A DNA stretch of 64,000 nucleotides from Thermomonas fusca DSM 15424 (GCF_000423885.1 NZ_KE384101.1:117830-181829), one strand, 5' to 3'. Counted from the first letter of the stretch, positions 31,993 to 40,724 are shown. Translations and numbers: made by a program. The notes: generated by a model from the letters alone, not told the origin.

Positions 31993-33738
31993 TCAGGCCT
32001 TCTGCGCCCAGGTGTCGCGCAGGGTCACGCTGCGGTTGAACACCGGCGCAGCGGTCTTGTGGTCGTAGCGGTCGGCGACGAAATAGCCCAAGCGCTCGAA
32101 CTGGAAGCCCTGTTCGTTTGCCGCCTGCGCCGCGGCCGGCTCCACGTAACCCGTCACCACTTTGCGCGAATCGGGATTGAGGTAATCAACGTAGGTCTTG
32201 CCGCCTTCGTCGTTGTCGGGATCGGCGACGGTGAACAGGCGGTCGTACAGGCGCACTTCCGCCGTCACCGCATGCTTCGCGCTGACCCAGTGGATGGTGC
32301 CCTTGACCTTGCGGTTGGCGCCTTCCATGCCGGGGCGCGATTCCGGGTCCAGCGTGCAGCGCAGCTCGACCACGCGGCCGTCGGCGTCCTTGATGGCCTC
32401 ATCGCAGCGGATGATGCCGGCTCCGCGCAGGCGCACTTCACCATTCAGGGTCAGGCGCTTGAAACCCTTCGGCGGCACTTCCTCGAAGTCTTCGCGCTCG
32501 ATCCACAGCTCGCGCGAGAACGGGATGCTGCGCTCGCCCTGCGATTCGTCCTTGGGGTGGTTGGCGAAGGTCAGGGTTTCCTCGTGATCTGCCGCGAGGT
32601 TGGTCAACACGACTTTCAGCGGATCGATGACCGCCATCCTGCGCGGTGCGTGCGCATCCAGGTCGTCGCGCAGCGCGCCTTCGAGGATGGAAATGTCCAG
32701 CAGCGAGTTCTGCTTGCTGATGCCCACGCGCTCCACCATCAGCTTCAGCGCCGACGGCGTGTAGCCGCGGCGGCGGATGCCCTGCAGGGTGGGCATCCGC
32801 GGATCGTCCCAGCCATCCACCAGCTTGTCGGTGACCAGCGCCATCAGCTTGCGCTTGCTCATCACCAGGTAGTTGAAGTTCAGCCGCGAGAATTCGATCT
32901 GGCGCGGCTTGCCGGCTTCCTTCGGCAGGCCCTTGGCGACCAGCGGCTCCAGCAGCTCGGGGTTGCCGGCCAGATCCACGTGGTCCACGCACCAGTCGTA
33001 CAGTGGGCGATGGTCCTCGAACTCCAGCGTGCACAGCGAATGGGTGATGCCCTCGACGGCGTCGCCCAGCGCGTGGGCGAAGTCGTACATCGGGTAGATC
33101 GGCCATTCATTGCCGGTGTTCTGGTGCTCCACGTGCTTGATCCGGTACAGCGCCGGGTCGCGCAGGTTGATGTTGCCGCTGGCCATGTCGATCTTGGCGC
33201 GCAGGGTGCGCGCGCCGTCCGGGAACTCGCCGGCGCGCATGCGCCGGAACAGGTCCAGGTTCTCCTCGACGCTGCGTTCGCGGAACGGCGAATTGCGGCC
33301 CGGCTCGACCAGGCTGCCGCGGTATTCGCGCACCTGTTCGGCGCTGAGGTCGCAGACGAAGGCCTTGCCGTCGCGGATGAGTTTCTCGGCGGCAAGGTAG
33401 TACACGCCGAAGTAGTCCGAGGCGTGGCGCAGGCTGTGCCAGTCGAAGCCCAGCCAGCGCACGTCGTCCTGGATTGCGCGCACGTACTCGGGGTCTTCGC
33501 GCGCCGGGTTGGTGTCGTCCAGGCGCAGGTTGCAGACGCCGCCGAACTCGGCCGCAACGCCGAAGTCCAGGCAGATCGCCTTGGCATGGCCGATGTGCAG
33601 ATAGCCGTTGGGTTCCGGCGGGAAGCGCGTCTTGATCGCGCTGTGCTTGCCGGAGGCCAGGTCGTCCCTGACGATCTGGCGAATGAAATCGGTGCGGACG
33701 GGGGCGTCGGCGGCGGGCGGGGCGGGGGTCGAGGACAC
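31993..33738 (-). CDS. glnS: Glutamine--tRNA ligase
   Basis: GlnS charges tRNA-Gln with glutamine. The 581-aa class I synthetase has HIGH as PPEPNGYLHIGHAK, the KMSKS-equivalent MSKRK, and SRLNFNYLVMSKRKLM. A GTG at 33738 (VSSTPAPPAADAPVRTDF) is the start that fits; no ATG lies between it and the conserved region. The substrate tRNA-Gln(UUG) is encoded at 63683 in this same window. The frame stays open far upstream but without family similarity. Confidence 0.96.
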   Translation of the reverse strand: MSSTPAPPAADAPVRTDFIRQIVRDDLASGKHSAIKTRFPPEPNGYLHIGHAKAICLDFGVAAEFGGVCNLRLDDTNPAREDPEYVRAIQDDVRWLGFDWHSLRHASDYFGVYYLAAEKLIRDGKAFVCDLSAEQVREYRGSLVEPGRNSPFRERSVEENLDLFRRMRAGEFPDGARTLRAKIDMASGNINLRDPALYRIKHVEHQNTGNEWPIYPMYDFAHALGDAVEGITHSLCTLEFEDHRPLYDWCVDHVDLAGNPELLEPLVAKGLPKEAGKPRQIEFSRLNFNYLVMSKRKLMALVTDKLVDGWDDPRMPTLQGIRRRGYTPSALKLMVERVGISKQNSLLDISILEGALRDDLDAHAPRRMAVIDPLKVVLTNLAADHEETLTFANHPKDESQGERSIPFSRELWIEREDFEEVPPKGFKRLTLNGEVRLRGAGIIRCDEAIKDADGRVVELRCTLDPESRPGMEGANRKVKGTIHWVSAKHAVTAEVRLYDRLFTVADPDNDEGGKTYVDYLNPDSRKVVTGYVEPAAAQAANEQGFQFERLGYFVADRYDHKTAAPVFNRSVTLRDTWAQKA

Positions 33739-33845
33739 GGCGTGGGTGCTTGCTGGGTAGTCCGGTAGTTTATCCGAGCCGCGTCTGGCAAGTGTTTCGC
33801 GGTGGTGCGACGGGGCGTACGCTTGCCGCAACCTAAGGAGTGCCG

Positions 33846-34109
33846 ATGCGCAGCGTGTACGAAGCCGCCAACCTGATCGATGCCCATCTGGTCCGGCAGG
33901 CGCTGGAGGCCGAGGGCATTCCCGCGTTCGTGCGCGGCGAGGCGCTGACCGGCGGGATCGGCGAACTGGGCGTGTTCGGGCTGATCGGGGTGATGGTGCC
34001 CGATGCGGCGTGGCCGCAGGCGCGCGATGTGGTGATGGCGTTGCAGCTGGGCGAGTGCGCACTGCCGATCGACGACGAAGACGAGCTGCCCGGCGCGCAG
34101 CCCGCATGA
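33846..34109 (+). CDS. DUF2007 domain protein
   Basis: The 87-aa protein starts MRSVYEAANLIDAHLVRQALEAEGIPAFVRGEAL, the PII-like signal-transducer fold of DUF2007, whose members are small soluble proteins of unknown role. A good Shine-Dalgarno (AAGGAG) lies 6 nt before the ATG, which contrasts with many genes here. It overlaps the following EamA transporter gene by 4 nt. Confidence 0.85.
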   Translation: MRSVYEAANLIDAHLVRQALEAEGIPAFVRGEALTGGIGELGVFGLIGVMVPDAAWPQARDVVMALQLGECALPIDDEDELPGAQPA

Positions 34110-35023
34110 GCGCCGCACATCCGCAGCGGGCGGCCGGCCTGCAGCTGCTGGCTGGCGCGGCGATCATCGGCAGCAACGGCCTGATGGTGCGGATGGCGGC
34201 GATGCCGCCGACCGCGGTGGCGTTCTGGCGGATGCTGCTGGCGGGCGTGATGCTGGCCGCGCTGGTGAGCGCGCGGCACGGCTGGCAGCCACTGCCGCGC
34301 AAGGCGTGGCGGTGGCTGGCGGTGCCGGTGCTCGCGTTCGCGGTCGACCTGTGGATGTGGCACAAGAGCATCCTGCTGGTGGGGCCGGGGCTGTCCACCC
34401 TGCTGGCGAATGCGCAGGTGTTCTTCATGGCCCTGGCCGGCGTGCTGCTGTTCGGCGAGCGGCTGAACGGGCGCTTTGTTGCCGGCGTGCTGCTGGCGTT
34501 CTTCGGCCTGTGGCTGCTGCTGGGCGCGGATTGGGCCACGTTGCCGGCCCAGTACCGCTGGGGGGTGTGGTTGGGGCTGGGCGCGGGCGTGTGCTACGCC
34601 GCCTACAACGTCGGCATCAAGCGTTCGCAGGCCGAGGCTGGAGTGGGCCACGCGCGGGTGCCGGTGGAGCAGGTGCTGTGCTACGCCGCGTTTGGCAGCG
34701 CGCTGTGCCTGGGGCTGATCGGCTGGGCCGAAGGCGAGGTGTTCGCGCCGCCATCGCTGCGCAGCTGGGGCGTGCTGCTGGCGCTGGCGGCGGTCGGCCA
34801 TTGCCTGAGCTGGGTATTGATCTCGCGCGCGATGGGCGTGCTGCCGGTGGCGCTGGCCGGCCTGCTGCTGCTGGCGCAGCCGATCGTGGCCTACCTGCTC
34901 GATGTCGTGTTCCTGGACACCAGCATCTCGCCGCGGCAGTGGCTGGGGCTGGCGGTCAGCCTGGCCGGGATCTTCGTGGCCGGGATGAAGTCCCGGCAGG
35001 ACCATGCCGCGCAGGAGGCGTAA
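34106..35023 (+). CDS. EamA/DMT-family metabolite transporter
   Basis: The 305-aa protein has ten predicted membrane helices in two EamA repeats: GLQLLAGAAIIGSNGLMVR with VAFWRMLLAGVM in the first, and GVWLGLGAGVCYAAYNVGIKR with VALAGLLLLAQPIVAYLLD in the second. Such proteins export amino acids, nucleosides or drugs; the substrate is unknown. The ATG overlaps the DUF2007 stop. It converges on oxyR with a 27-bp gap. Confidence 0.88.
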   Translation: MSAAHPQRAAGLQLLAGAAIIGSNGLMVRMAAMPPTAVAFWRMLLAGVMLAALVSARHGWQPLPRKAWRWLAVPVLAFAVDLWMWHKSILLVGPGLSTLLANAQVFFMALAGVLLFGERLNGRFVAGVLLAFFGLWLLLGADWATLPAQYRWGVWLGLGAGVCYAAYNVGIKRSQAEAGVGHARVPVEQVLCYAAFGSALCLGLIGWAEGEVFAPPSLRSWGVLLALAAVGHCLSWVLISRAMGVLPVALAGLLLLAQPIVAYLLDVVFLDTSISPRQWLGLAVSLAGIFVAGMKSRQDHAAQEA

Positions 35024-35050
35024 GCCGGGTCGTCGCGGCTGTGGCCGCCC

Positions 35051-35956
35051 TCAGTCCTGCGCCAATTGTGCCCGCGCCTGCGTGCCGATCACCTCGGCGA
35101 GCTGCTGCAGGAAGCCGTCCAGCGCCGATGACTTGCGCCAGACCAGCGCGATGCGGCGGCTGGGCGCCGGCTCGGCGAAACGCACCAGGCGGATGCCGGC
35201 CGGCTGCACGATCGGGTCGTGCACCGACAGCGCCGGCAGCAGGGTCACGCCGACGCCGGCAGCCACCATCTGCCGCAGCGTCTCCAGGCTGGTGGCGCGG
35301 AAGCCGGTCTTCTCCTGCGCGCCCGACAGCCGGCACACGTCCAGCGCCTGGTCGCGCAGGCAGTGGCCGTCCTCCAGCAGCAGCAGGGTTTCATCGCCCA
35401 GCGCATCGACGCGCAGCGACTTTGCCTGCGCCAGCGGGTGCTGCTGCGGCGCGGCCAGCAGGAACGGCTCCTCGAACAGGAACTGCGCGTGCAGCTGGTC
35501 GTCGTGCAGCGGCAGCGCCAGCAGCGCCGCGTCCAGCTTGCCTTCGCGCAGGCGCGCCAGCAGCACGTCGCTTTTTTCCTCGGTCAGCAGCAACTCCAGC
35601 TGCGGGAAGCGCTCGCGCAGCTGCGGCACCACGTGCGGCAGCAGATAGGGGCCGAGGGTGGGGAACACGCCCAGCCGCAGCGCGCCGGAGGCGGGGTCGC
35701 GGCTGCGCCGCGCCGACTCCTTCAGCTCGTCCACTTCCGCCACGATCCGGCGCGCGCGCTGCACCGCATCCTGTCCGGCCGCGGTCAGCATGACCTTGCG
35801 CGGAGCGCGTTCGATCAGCACCACGCCCAGCTCCTCCTCCAGTTTGCGGATCTGGGTGGACAGCGTGGGCTGGCTGACGAAGCAGGCATCCGCGGCGCGG
35901 CCGAAATGGCGCAGGTCGGCGAGGGCGACGAGGTAACGGAGATCGCGCAGATTCAA
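35051..35956 (-). CDS. oxyR: Hydrogen-peroxide-sensing LysR regulator OxyR
   Basis: OxyR activates peroxide defence genes after forming an intramolecular disulfide. The 301-aa protein has the LysR helix-turn-helix (MNLRDLRYLVALADLRHFGRAA, FVSQPTLSTQIRKLE) and the redox pair Cys199 and Cys208 in GHCLRDQALDVCR, at the same numbers as in E. coli OxyR. It is downstream of ahpC, ahpF and a VOC gene on the same strand, and a matching OxyR box lies before ahpC. The start overlaps the VOC gene by 4 nt. Confidence 0.96.
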   Translation of the reverse strand: MNLRDLRYLVALADLRHFGRAADACFVSQPTLSTQIRKLEEELGVVLIERAPRKVMLTAAGQDAVQRARRIVAEVDELKESARRSRDPASGALRLGVFPTLGPYLLPHVVPQLRERFPQLELLLTEEKSDVLLARLREGKLDAALLALPLHDDQLHAQFLFEEPFLLAAPQQHPLAQAKSLRVDALGDETLLLLEDGHCLRDQALDVCRLSGAQEKTGFRATSLETLRQMVAAGVGVTLLPALSVHDPIVQPAGIRLVRFAEPAPSRRIALVWRKSSALDGFLQQLAEVIGTQARAQLAQD

Positions 35957-36372
35957 GCGGATGGGCCCTTGAGTTCGACGGTATTGCCGTCGGGATCGTC
36001 GAAATAGAGCGAAAGGCCATCGCCTTCCGCGCCGAGGTTGGTGGCCGCGGGTCCGTGCGGCGCAACGCCATGCCGGGCAAGATGGGCGACGATGGCGGCC
36101 TCGTCAAACGGCTCGATGCGCAGGCACAGGTGGTCGAGGTTGCGGCCTTCCGCGCCCGCCGCCGCACCGCCGCGCCGGCCCAGCTTCCCGTCCACCGCGA
36201 CCAGGTCGATCATCGATGCGCCGGCGCGCAGGTGGCGCAGGCCGAGATCGTCGCGACGCCGCACCACCTCGCAGCCCAGCAGCGCGCGATAGAACGCTTC
36301 GCTGCGGTCGAGATCGCGCACGCGCAGCACCACGTGGTCGAGGCGCTGCAGGTCGAACGGCCGGGTGGCCAT
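35953..36372 (-). CDS. VOC-family (glyoxalase-like) protein
   Basis: The 139-aa protein has the vicinal-oxygen-chelate fold: FDLQRLDHVVLRVRDLDRSEAFYRALLG at the N-terminus, LDHLCLRIEPFDE in the middle and SLYFDDPDGNTVELKG at the C-terminus. His in LDHVV, His in LDHLC and Glu in NTVELKG are the likely metal ligands. It is encoded between ahpF and oxyR with 3-nt and 4-nt junctions, so it should be expressed with the peroxide response. Its substrate is unknown; fosfomycin-resistance and glyoxalase relatives exist. Confidence 0.85.
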   Translation of the reverse strand: MATRPFDLQRLDHVVLRVRDLDRSEAFYRALLGCEVVRRRDDLGLRHLRAGASMIDLVAVDGKLGRRGGAAAGAEGRNLDHLCLRIEPFDEAAIVAHLARHGVAPHGPAATNLGAEGDGLSLYFDDPDGNTVELKGPSA

Positions 36373-36375
36373 CGT

Positions 36376-37956
36376 TCAGGCCGCCTGCGCCACGGCCGCC
36401 GGGGCAGAGTGGCGGATCAGGAAATCGAAGGCCGACAGCGCGGCGGTCGAGCCGGCGCCCATCGCCACCACGATCTGCTTGAAGGGCTCGGTGGTGGCGT
36501 CGCCCGCGGCGAACACGCCCGCCACGCTGGTCTGGCCGCGGTCGTCGACCACGATCTCGCCGCGCGGGGACAATTCCACTGCGCCCTTCAGCCATTCGGT
36601 ATTGGGCAGCAGGCCGATCTGCACGAACACGCCGGCCAACTCCAGGTCGCTCACCTGGCCATTGGTGCGGTCGGTGAAGCGCAGGCCGGTCAGCTTGGCG
36701 CCGTCGCCCACCATCTCGGTGGTCTGCGCGTTCAGGTGCACCGCGGTGTTGGGCAGGCTGCGCAGCTTGCGCTGCAGCACGTCGTCGGCGCGCAGCTTGC
36801 CGTCGAACTCCAGCACGGTGACGTGTTCGACCACGCCGGCCAGGTCGATGGCTGCCTCGATGCCGGAGTTGCCGCCGCCGATCACCGCCACTTTCTTGCC
36901 CTTGAACAGCGGGCCGTCGCAGTGCGGGCAGTAGGTCAAGCCCTTGGTGCGGTAGTCGGCTTCGCCGGGCACGCCGGTCTGCCGCCAGCGTGCACCCGGG
37001 GCAAGGATGACGGTGCGCGCGCGCAGGGTGGCACCGCTCTCCAGCTCCACGCCCGTCATGTCACCGGTCGCGCCGGCCGGGTGCAGCGCCTTGGCGCGCT
37101 GCGCCGTGATCACGTCGACGCCGTAGCTGCGCACGTGTGCCTCCAGCGAGGCCGCCAGTTTCGGCCCTTCGGTGTACTCCACCGACGGGAAGTTCTCGAT
37201 CGACATGGTGTCCAGCACCTGGCCGCCGAAGCGCTCGGCCACAAGGCCGGTGCGGATGCCCTTGCGCGCGGCGTAGATCGCCGCCGCCGCGCCGGCCGGG
37301 CCGCCACCCACGATCAGCACTTCGTACGGTTCGCGCTCCTTCAGCGCTTCCGCGGCGCGCGCCGCGGCGCCGGTGTCGAGCTTGGCCAGCACCTGTTCGA
37401 TGCTCATGCGGCCGGCGTCGAACTCTTCGCCGTTCATGTAGATCGTGGGCACCGACAGGATCTGCTTGGCCTCGACCTCGGCCTGGAACAGCGCGCCGTC
37501 GATGGCCACGTGGCGGATGCGCGGATTGAGCACGCTCATCGCGTTCAGCGCCTGCACCGTGTCCGGGCAGCTCTGGCAGTGCAGCGACATGTAGGTTTCG
37601 AAGGCGTAATCGCCCGGCAGGTTGCGCACCTGCTCGGCCAGCGCATCGTCGATCTTCACCGGATGGCCGCCGACCTGCAGCAGCGCCAGCACCAGCGAAG
37701 TGAATTCGTGGCCCAGCGGGATCGCGGCGAAGCCGACCTGCACGTCGCTGCCGGTGCGGCGGATCAGGAACGACGGCTTGCGCGCGTCGTCGCCGCTGGC
37801 GCGGGTGATCTTCGGCGACAGCGCGGCGATGTCGCCCAGCAGTTCGTCGAGTTCGCGCGCAGCCTCGGAATCGTCCAGCGAGGCGACCAGTTCGATCGGC
37901 TGCTGCAGCTTTTCCAGATACGCGGCGAGCTGGGTCTTGAGGGCGGCATCCAACAT
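36376..37956 (-). CDS. ahpF: Alkyl hydroperoxide reductase subunit F
   Basis: AhpF is the NADH:disulfide flavoprotein that reduces AhpC. The 526-aa protein has an N-terminal tandem thioredoxin-like part with redox CxxC in SLHCQSCPD, then FAD (IVGGGPAGAAAAIYAARKG), the redox-active CPHC and the NADH motif AVIGGGNSGIEAAIDLAG. The ATG at 37956 has an AGGAG box 6 nt upstream. It is separated from ahpC by 156 nt holding two strong overlapping hairpins. Confidence 0.96.
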   Translation of the reverse strand: MLDAALKTQLAAYLEKLQQPIELVASLDDSEAARELDELLGDIAALSPKITRASGDDARKPSFLIRRTGSDVQVGFAAIPLGHEFTSLVLALLQVGGHPVKIDDALAEQVRNLPGDYAFETYMSLHCQSCPDTVQALNAMSVLNPRIRHVAIDGALFQAEVEAKQILSVPTIYMNGEEFDAGRMSIEQVLAKLDTGAAARAAEALKEREPYEVLIVGGGPAGAAAAIYAARKGIRTGLVAERFGGQVLDTMSIENFPSVEYTEGPKLAASLEAHVRSYGVDVITAQRAKALHPAGATGDMTGVELESGATLRARTVILAPGARWRQTGVPGEADYRTKGLTYCPHCDGPLFKGKKVAVIGGGNSGIEAAIDLAGVVEHVTVLEFDGKLRADDVLQRKLRSLPNTAVHLNAQTTEMVGDGAKLTGLRFTDRTNGQVSDLELAGVFVQIGLLPNTEWLKGAVELSPRGEIVVDDRGQTSVAGVFAAGDATTEPFKQIVVAMGAGSTAALSAFDFLIRHSAPAAVAQAA

Positions 37957-38035
37957 GGCTGTCTCCTGCGGGGGTTCGGGATTCGGGTAGGCGTTGCCGA
38001 TGCGCGCGGCGTTGCCGGCGCGGACGGGCGACGAA

Positions 38036-38098
38036 AGGGTTGCGCGAAACCGGCGCGTGGCATCGGTTTCGCGCAACCCTCTCCCTTGCGGAAGAGGG
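38036..38098 (-). other. Overlapping hairpin pair between ahpC and ahpF
   Basis: Reading along the transcript, a 9-bp stem with a GCAA tetraloop (38098-38077) begins 14 nt after the ahpC stop. It is followed by a 16-bp perfect stem (38080-38065 with 38051-38036), extendable to 17 bp, with an 11-nt loop. The two share the bases AGGG (38080-38077), so their full forms exclude each other. The sequence after the second stem has only a short U-run. Possible roles are partial termination or protection of the ahpC 3' end. Confidence 0.6.
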
Positions 38099-38112
38099 CG
38101 CGCGTGCTGGGG

Positions 38113-38676
38113 TCAGATCTTGCCGACCAGGTCCAGCGACGGGGTGATGGTCTTCGCGCCTTCCTTCCACTTGGCCGGGCAGACCTCGTTCGGATGGCTG
38201 GCGACGAACTGGGCCGCCTTGAGCTTGCGCACGGTCTCGCTGACGTCGCGGGCGATGGCGTTGTCGTGGATCTCCATCGTCTTGATGGTGCCGCTAGGGT
38301 CGATCACGAAGGTGCCACGCAGGGCCAGGCCCTCTTCCGGGATGTGCACGCCGAAGGCGTTGGTCAGCGCGTGGGTAGGGTCGCCCACCAGCGGGAACTT
38401 GGCCTTGCCGACGGCCGGCGAGGTTTCGTGCCACACCTTGTGGCTGAAGTGGGTATCGGTGGTGACGATGTAGACCTCGGCGCCGGCCTTCTGGAACTCT
38501 TCGTAATGCTCGGCGGCGTCTTCGATCTCGGTCGGGCAGTTGAAGGTGAAGGCGGCCGGCATGAAGATCAGGACGGACCACTTGCCCTGCAGATCCTTCT
38601 CGGTCACTTCGATGAACTGGCCGTTCTTGTACGCGTTGGCCTTGAACGGCTGGACCTGGGTATTGATCAGGGACAT
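38113..38676 (-). CDS. ahpC: Alkyl hydroperoxide reductase subunit C (2-Cys peroxiredoxin)
   Basis: AhpC reduces H2O2 and organic peroxides. The 187-aa length equals that of E. coli AhpC. The peroxidatic cysteine is Cys47 (FTFNCPTE) and the resolving cysteine lies in HPNEVCPAKW. The residue before Cys47 is Asn where E. coli has Val. A GAGCAC box precedes the ATG. The gene is preceded by a -35/-10 pair with an OxyR box directly upstream, so peroxide induction is expected. Confidence 0.97.
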   Translation of the reverse strand: MSLINTQVQPFKANAYKNGQFIEVTEKDLQGKWSVLIFMPAAFTFNCPTEIEDAAEHYEEFQKAGAEVYIVTTDTHFSHKVWHETSPAVGKAKFPLVGDPTHALTNAFGVHIPEEGLALRGTFVIDPSGTIKTMEIHDNAIARDVSETVRKLKAAQFVASHPNEVCPAKWKEGAKTITPSLDLVGKI

Positions 38677-38724
38677 GGATGTGCTCCTCGGGTGGTTGGG
38701 GTGGAATGCTCTGCAACGGGGGCC

Positions 38725-38753
38725 AGCATAGGCGGCGGCAATCAATATTGGAA
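38725..38753 (-). promoter_or_regulatory. ahpC promoter
   Basis: On the minus strand TTCCAA (38753-38748) and TATGCT (38730-38725) are separated by 17 bp, giving a leader of about 40 nt before the ahpC ATG. The OxyR box abuts the -35, the geometry expected for activation by OxyR contacting RNA polymerase. Confidence 0.6.
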
Positions 38754-38790
38754 ATTGATTATTGCCATTCAATTGATAGATGTTAGCTAT
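38754..38790. promoter_or_regulatory. OxyR-binding box upstream of ahpC
   Basis: The consensus is four ATAG/CTAT elements at 7-nt spacing. Here they read ATTG (38754), CCAT (38765), ATAG (38776) and CTAT (38787), so two are perfect and two have one mismatch each, with all spacings exact. The stretch is much more AT-rich than its surroundings. The only intergenic divergent partner is prmC, whose ATG is 76 bp away. Confidence 0.75.
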
Positions 38791-38830
38791 TGATGTTTGG
38801 CTCAACCATGCTGCGCGGCGGCGCCTTTCT

Positions 38831-38865
38831 TTGGCGTCAACGCGTGCGCTGGCTACCATCTGGCG
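38831..38865 (+). promoter_or_regulatory. prmC promoter (leaderless type)
   Basis: TTGGCG (38831-38836), a 17-bp spacer and TACCAT (38854-38859) form a credible sigma-70 promoter. Exactly six bases separate the -10 from the prmC ATG and no Shine-Dalgarno is present, so the transcript should begin at or next to the start codon. Confidence 0.6.
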
Positions 38866-39699
38866 ATGACTGTCGATGTTCCTACCGCCACCCGCCTGCT
38901 GGCCCGCGCCCGCGACCTGATCGATCCTGCCGATGCCGCGCTGCTGCTGGCGCACGCGCTGGGCAAACCGCGCAGCTGGCTGTTCGCACATGCCGACGAC
39001 CTGCTGGGCGAGGCGGACGCGGCGCGCTTCGACGCCCTGCTGGCGCGCCGTGTTGCCGGCGAGCCGGTGGCCTACCTGACCGGCTCGCGCGGGTTCTGGA
39101 CGCTGGACCTGGCGGTGACCCCCGCCACGCTGGTGCCGCGCCCGGAAACCGAGCTGCTGGTGGAGCTGGCGCTGGCGCGGCTGCCTGCCGTTGCGCCCGT
39201 GCGGGTGGCCGATCTTGGCACCGGCAGCGGCGCGATCGCACTGGCCCTGGCCAAGGAGCGGCCGCGGGCGCACGTGGTGGCCACCGATGCCAGCCCCGAG
39301 GCGCTGGAGGTGGCCCGCGGCAACGCGGTGCGCAACCGCATCGGCAACGTGGCATTCCGCCTGGGCAGCTGGCTGGCGCCGCTGGCGGGCGAATGCTTCG
39401 ACCTGATCGCCAGCAATCCACCCTACATCGCCGACGGCGACCCGCACCTCTCGCAGGGCGACCTGCGCTTCGAGCCCGCGATGGCGCTGTCCTGCGGGCC
39501 GGACGGGCTGGATGCGATCCGCATCATCGTGCGCGACGCGCCGGCCTGCCTGCGCCCCGGCGGCTGGCTGCTGCTGGAACATGGCTGGGACCAGGGCGAG
39601 GCGGTGCGCGCGCTGCTGGCCGAAGCCGGTTTCGTCGATGCCGCCACCGCGCGCGACCTCGAAGGTCGCGACCGCATCACCCTCGGGCGACATCTGTAG
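38866..39699 (+). CDS. prmC: Peptide chain release factor N(5)-glutamine methyltransferase
   Basis: PrmC methylates the GGQ glutamine of release factors RF1 and RF2. The 277-aa protein has the N-terminal helical substrate-binding domain, then ETELLVELAL, the SAM motif VADLGTGSGAIALALA and the catalytic NPPY (ASNPPYIADGD). Its substrate gene prfA is at 58059 in this window. The upstream promoter suggests a leaderless mRNA. Confidence 0.95.
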   Translation: MTVDVPTATRLLARARDLIDPADAALLLAHALGKPRSWLFAHADDLLGEADAARFDALLARRVAGEPVAYLTGSRGFWTLDLAVTPATLVPRPETELLVELALARLPAVAPVRVADLGTGSGAIALALAKERPRAHVVATDASPEALEVARGNAVRNRIGNVAFRLGSWLAPLAGECFDLIASNPPYIADGDPHLSQGDLRFEPAMALSCGPDGLDAIRIIVRDAPACLRPGGWLLLEHGWDQGEAVRALLAEAGFVDAATARDLEGRDRITLGRHL

Positions 39700-39772
39700 C
39701 GCAGGCCTGCGCGGGGCTGCGGTGCGGGCGCCGCACTACAATGTGCGCCCCCACACCGCACGGATTTCCGCC

Positions 39773-40720
39773 ATGCGCACGCTGTATCCCGAGATCGCCC
39801 CCTACGAAACCGGCACCCTGCGGGTCGACGACCGCCACACCCTGTACTGGGAGCAGTGCGGCAACCCGAACGGCAAGCCGGTGGTCCTGCTGCACGGTGG
39901 CCCGGGTGCCGGCTGCAGCGACAACATGCGCCGCTTCCACGACCCGGCGAAGTACCGCATCGTGCTGTTCGACCAGCGCGGCGCCGGCCGCAGCACGCCG
40001 CATGCCGACCTGGTCGACAACACCACCGGCGACCTCGTTGCCGACATCGAGAAGCTGCGCGAGCGGCTGGGCATCGAGCGCTGGCAGGTGTTCGGCGGCA
40101 GCTGGGGCTCGACGCTGGCGCTGGCCTATGCGCAGGCCCATCCGCAGCGGGTCACCGAGCTGGTCCTGCGCGGCATCTTCATGCTGCGGCGCTGGGAACT
40201 GGAATGGTTCTACCAGGAAGGCGCCTCGCGGCTGTTCCCGGATGCGTGGCAGCACTACATCGAGGCCATTCCGCCGGTCGAGCGCCACGACCTGATCTCC
40301 GCCTTCCACCGCCGGCTGACTTCGGATGATCCCCAGGTGCGGCTGGCCGCGGCGCGCGCCTGGGCGATCTGGGAGGGCGGCACCAGCTACCTGCAGATTC
40401 CGGCCGACTACGCGGATACCCACGGCGACGCCGAATTCGCGCTGGCGTTCGCACGGATCGAGAACCACTATTTCGTCAACGGCGGCTTCTTCGAAGTGGA
40501 AGACCAGCTGCTGCGCGACGTCCACAAGATCGCCGACATCCCCGGCGTGATCGTGCACGGTCGCTACGACGTGGTCTGCCCGATCCAGAACGCGTTCGAC
40601 CTGCACAAGGCCTGGCCGAAGTCGGAACTCGTCGTCAGCCCGGGCTCCGGCCACTCCGCGTTCGAGGCCGAGAACACTTCGGCGCTGGTGGAAGCAACCG
40701 ACCGCTACGCCGGCGCCTGA
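39773..40720 (+). CDS. pip: Prolyl iminopeptidase
   Basis: This alpha/beta hydrolase releases N-terminal proline from peptides. The 315-aa protein has the oxyanion motif LLHGGPGAGCSD, DQRGAGRSTPH, the nucleophile elbow GGSWGSTLALAYA, the catalytic Asp in GRYDVVCP and the His in GSGHSAFE. The family name is used because all S33 signatures and the length agree. A TACAAT at 39737 could be its -10. It converges on a Nudix gene 4 nt away. Confidence 0.94.
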   Translation: MRTLYPEIAPYETGTLRVDDRHTLYWEQCGNPNGKPVVLLHGGPGAGCSDNMRRFHDPAKYRIVLFDQRGAGRSTPHADLVDNTTGDLVADIEKLRERLGIERWQVFGGSWGSTLALAYAQAHPQRVTELVLRGIFMLRRWELEWFYQEGASRLFPDAWQHYIEAIPPVERHDLISAFHRRLTSDDPQVRLAAARAWAIWEGGTSYLQIPADYADTHGDAEFALAFARIENHYFVNGGFFEVEDQLLRDVHKIADIPGVIVHGRYDVVCPIQNAFDLHKAWPKSELVVSPGSGHSAFEAENTSALVEATDRYAGA

Positions 40721-40724
40721 GCCT

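Noticed and set aside
33739..34539. Possible N-terminal extension of glnS to 848 aa
   Set aside because: The extension runs antisense to the DUF2007 and EamA genes and is not similar to GlnS. The GTG at 33738 gives the normal length.
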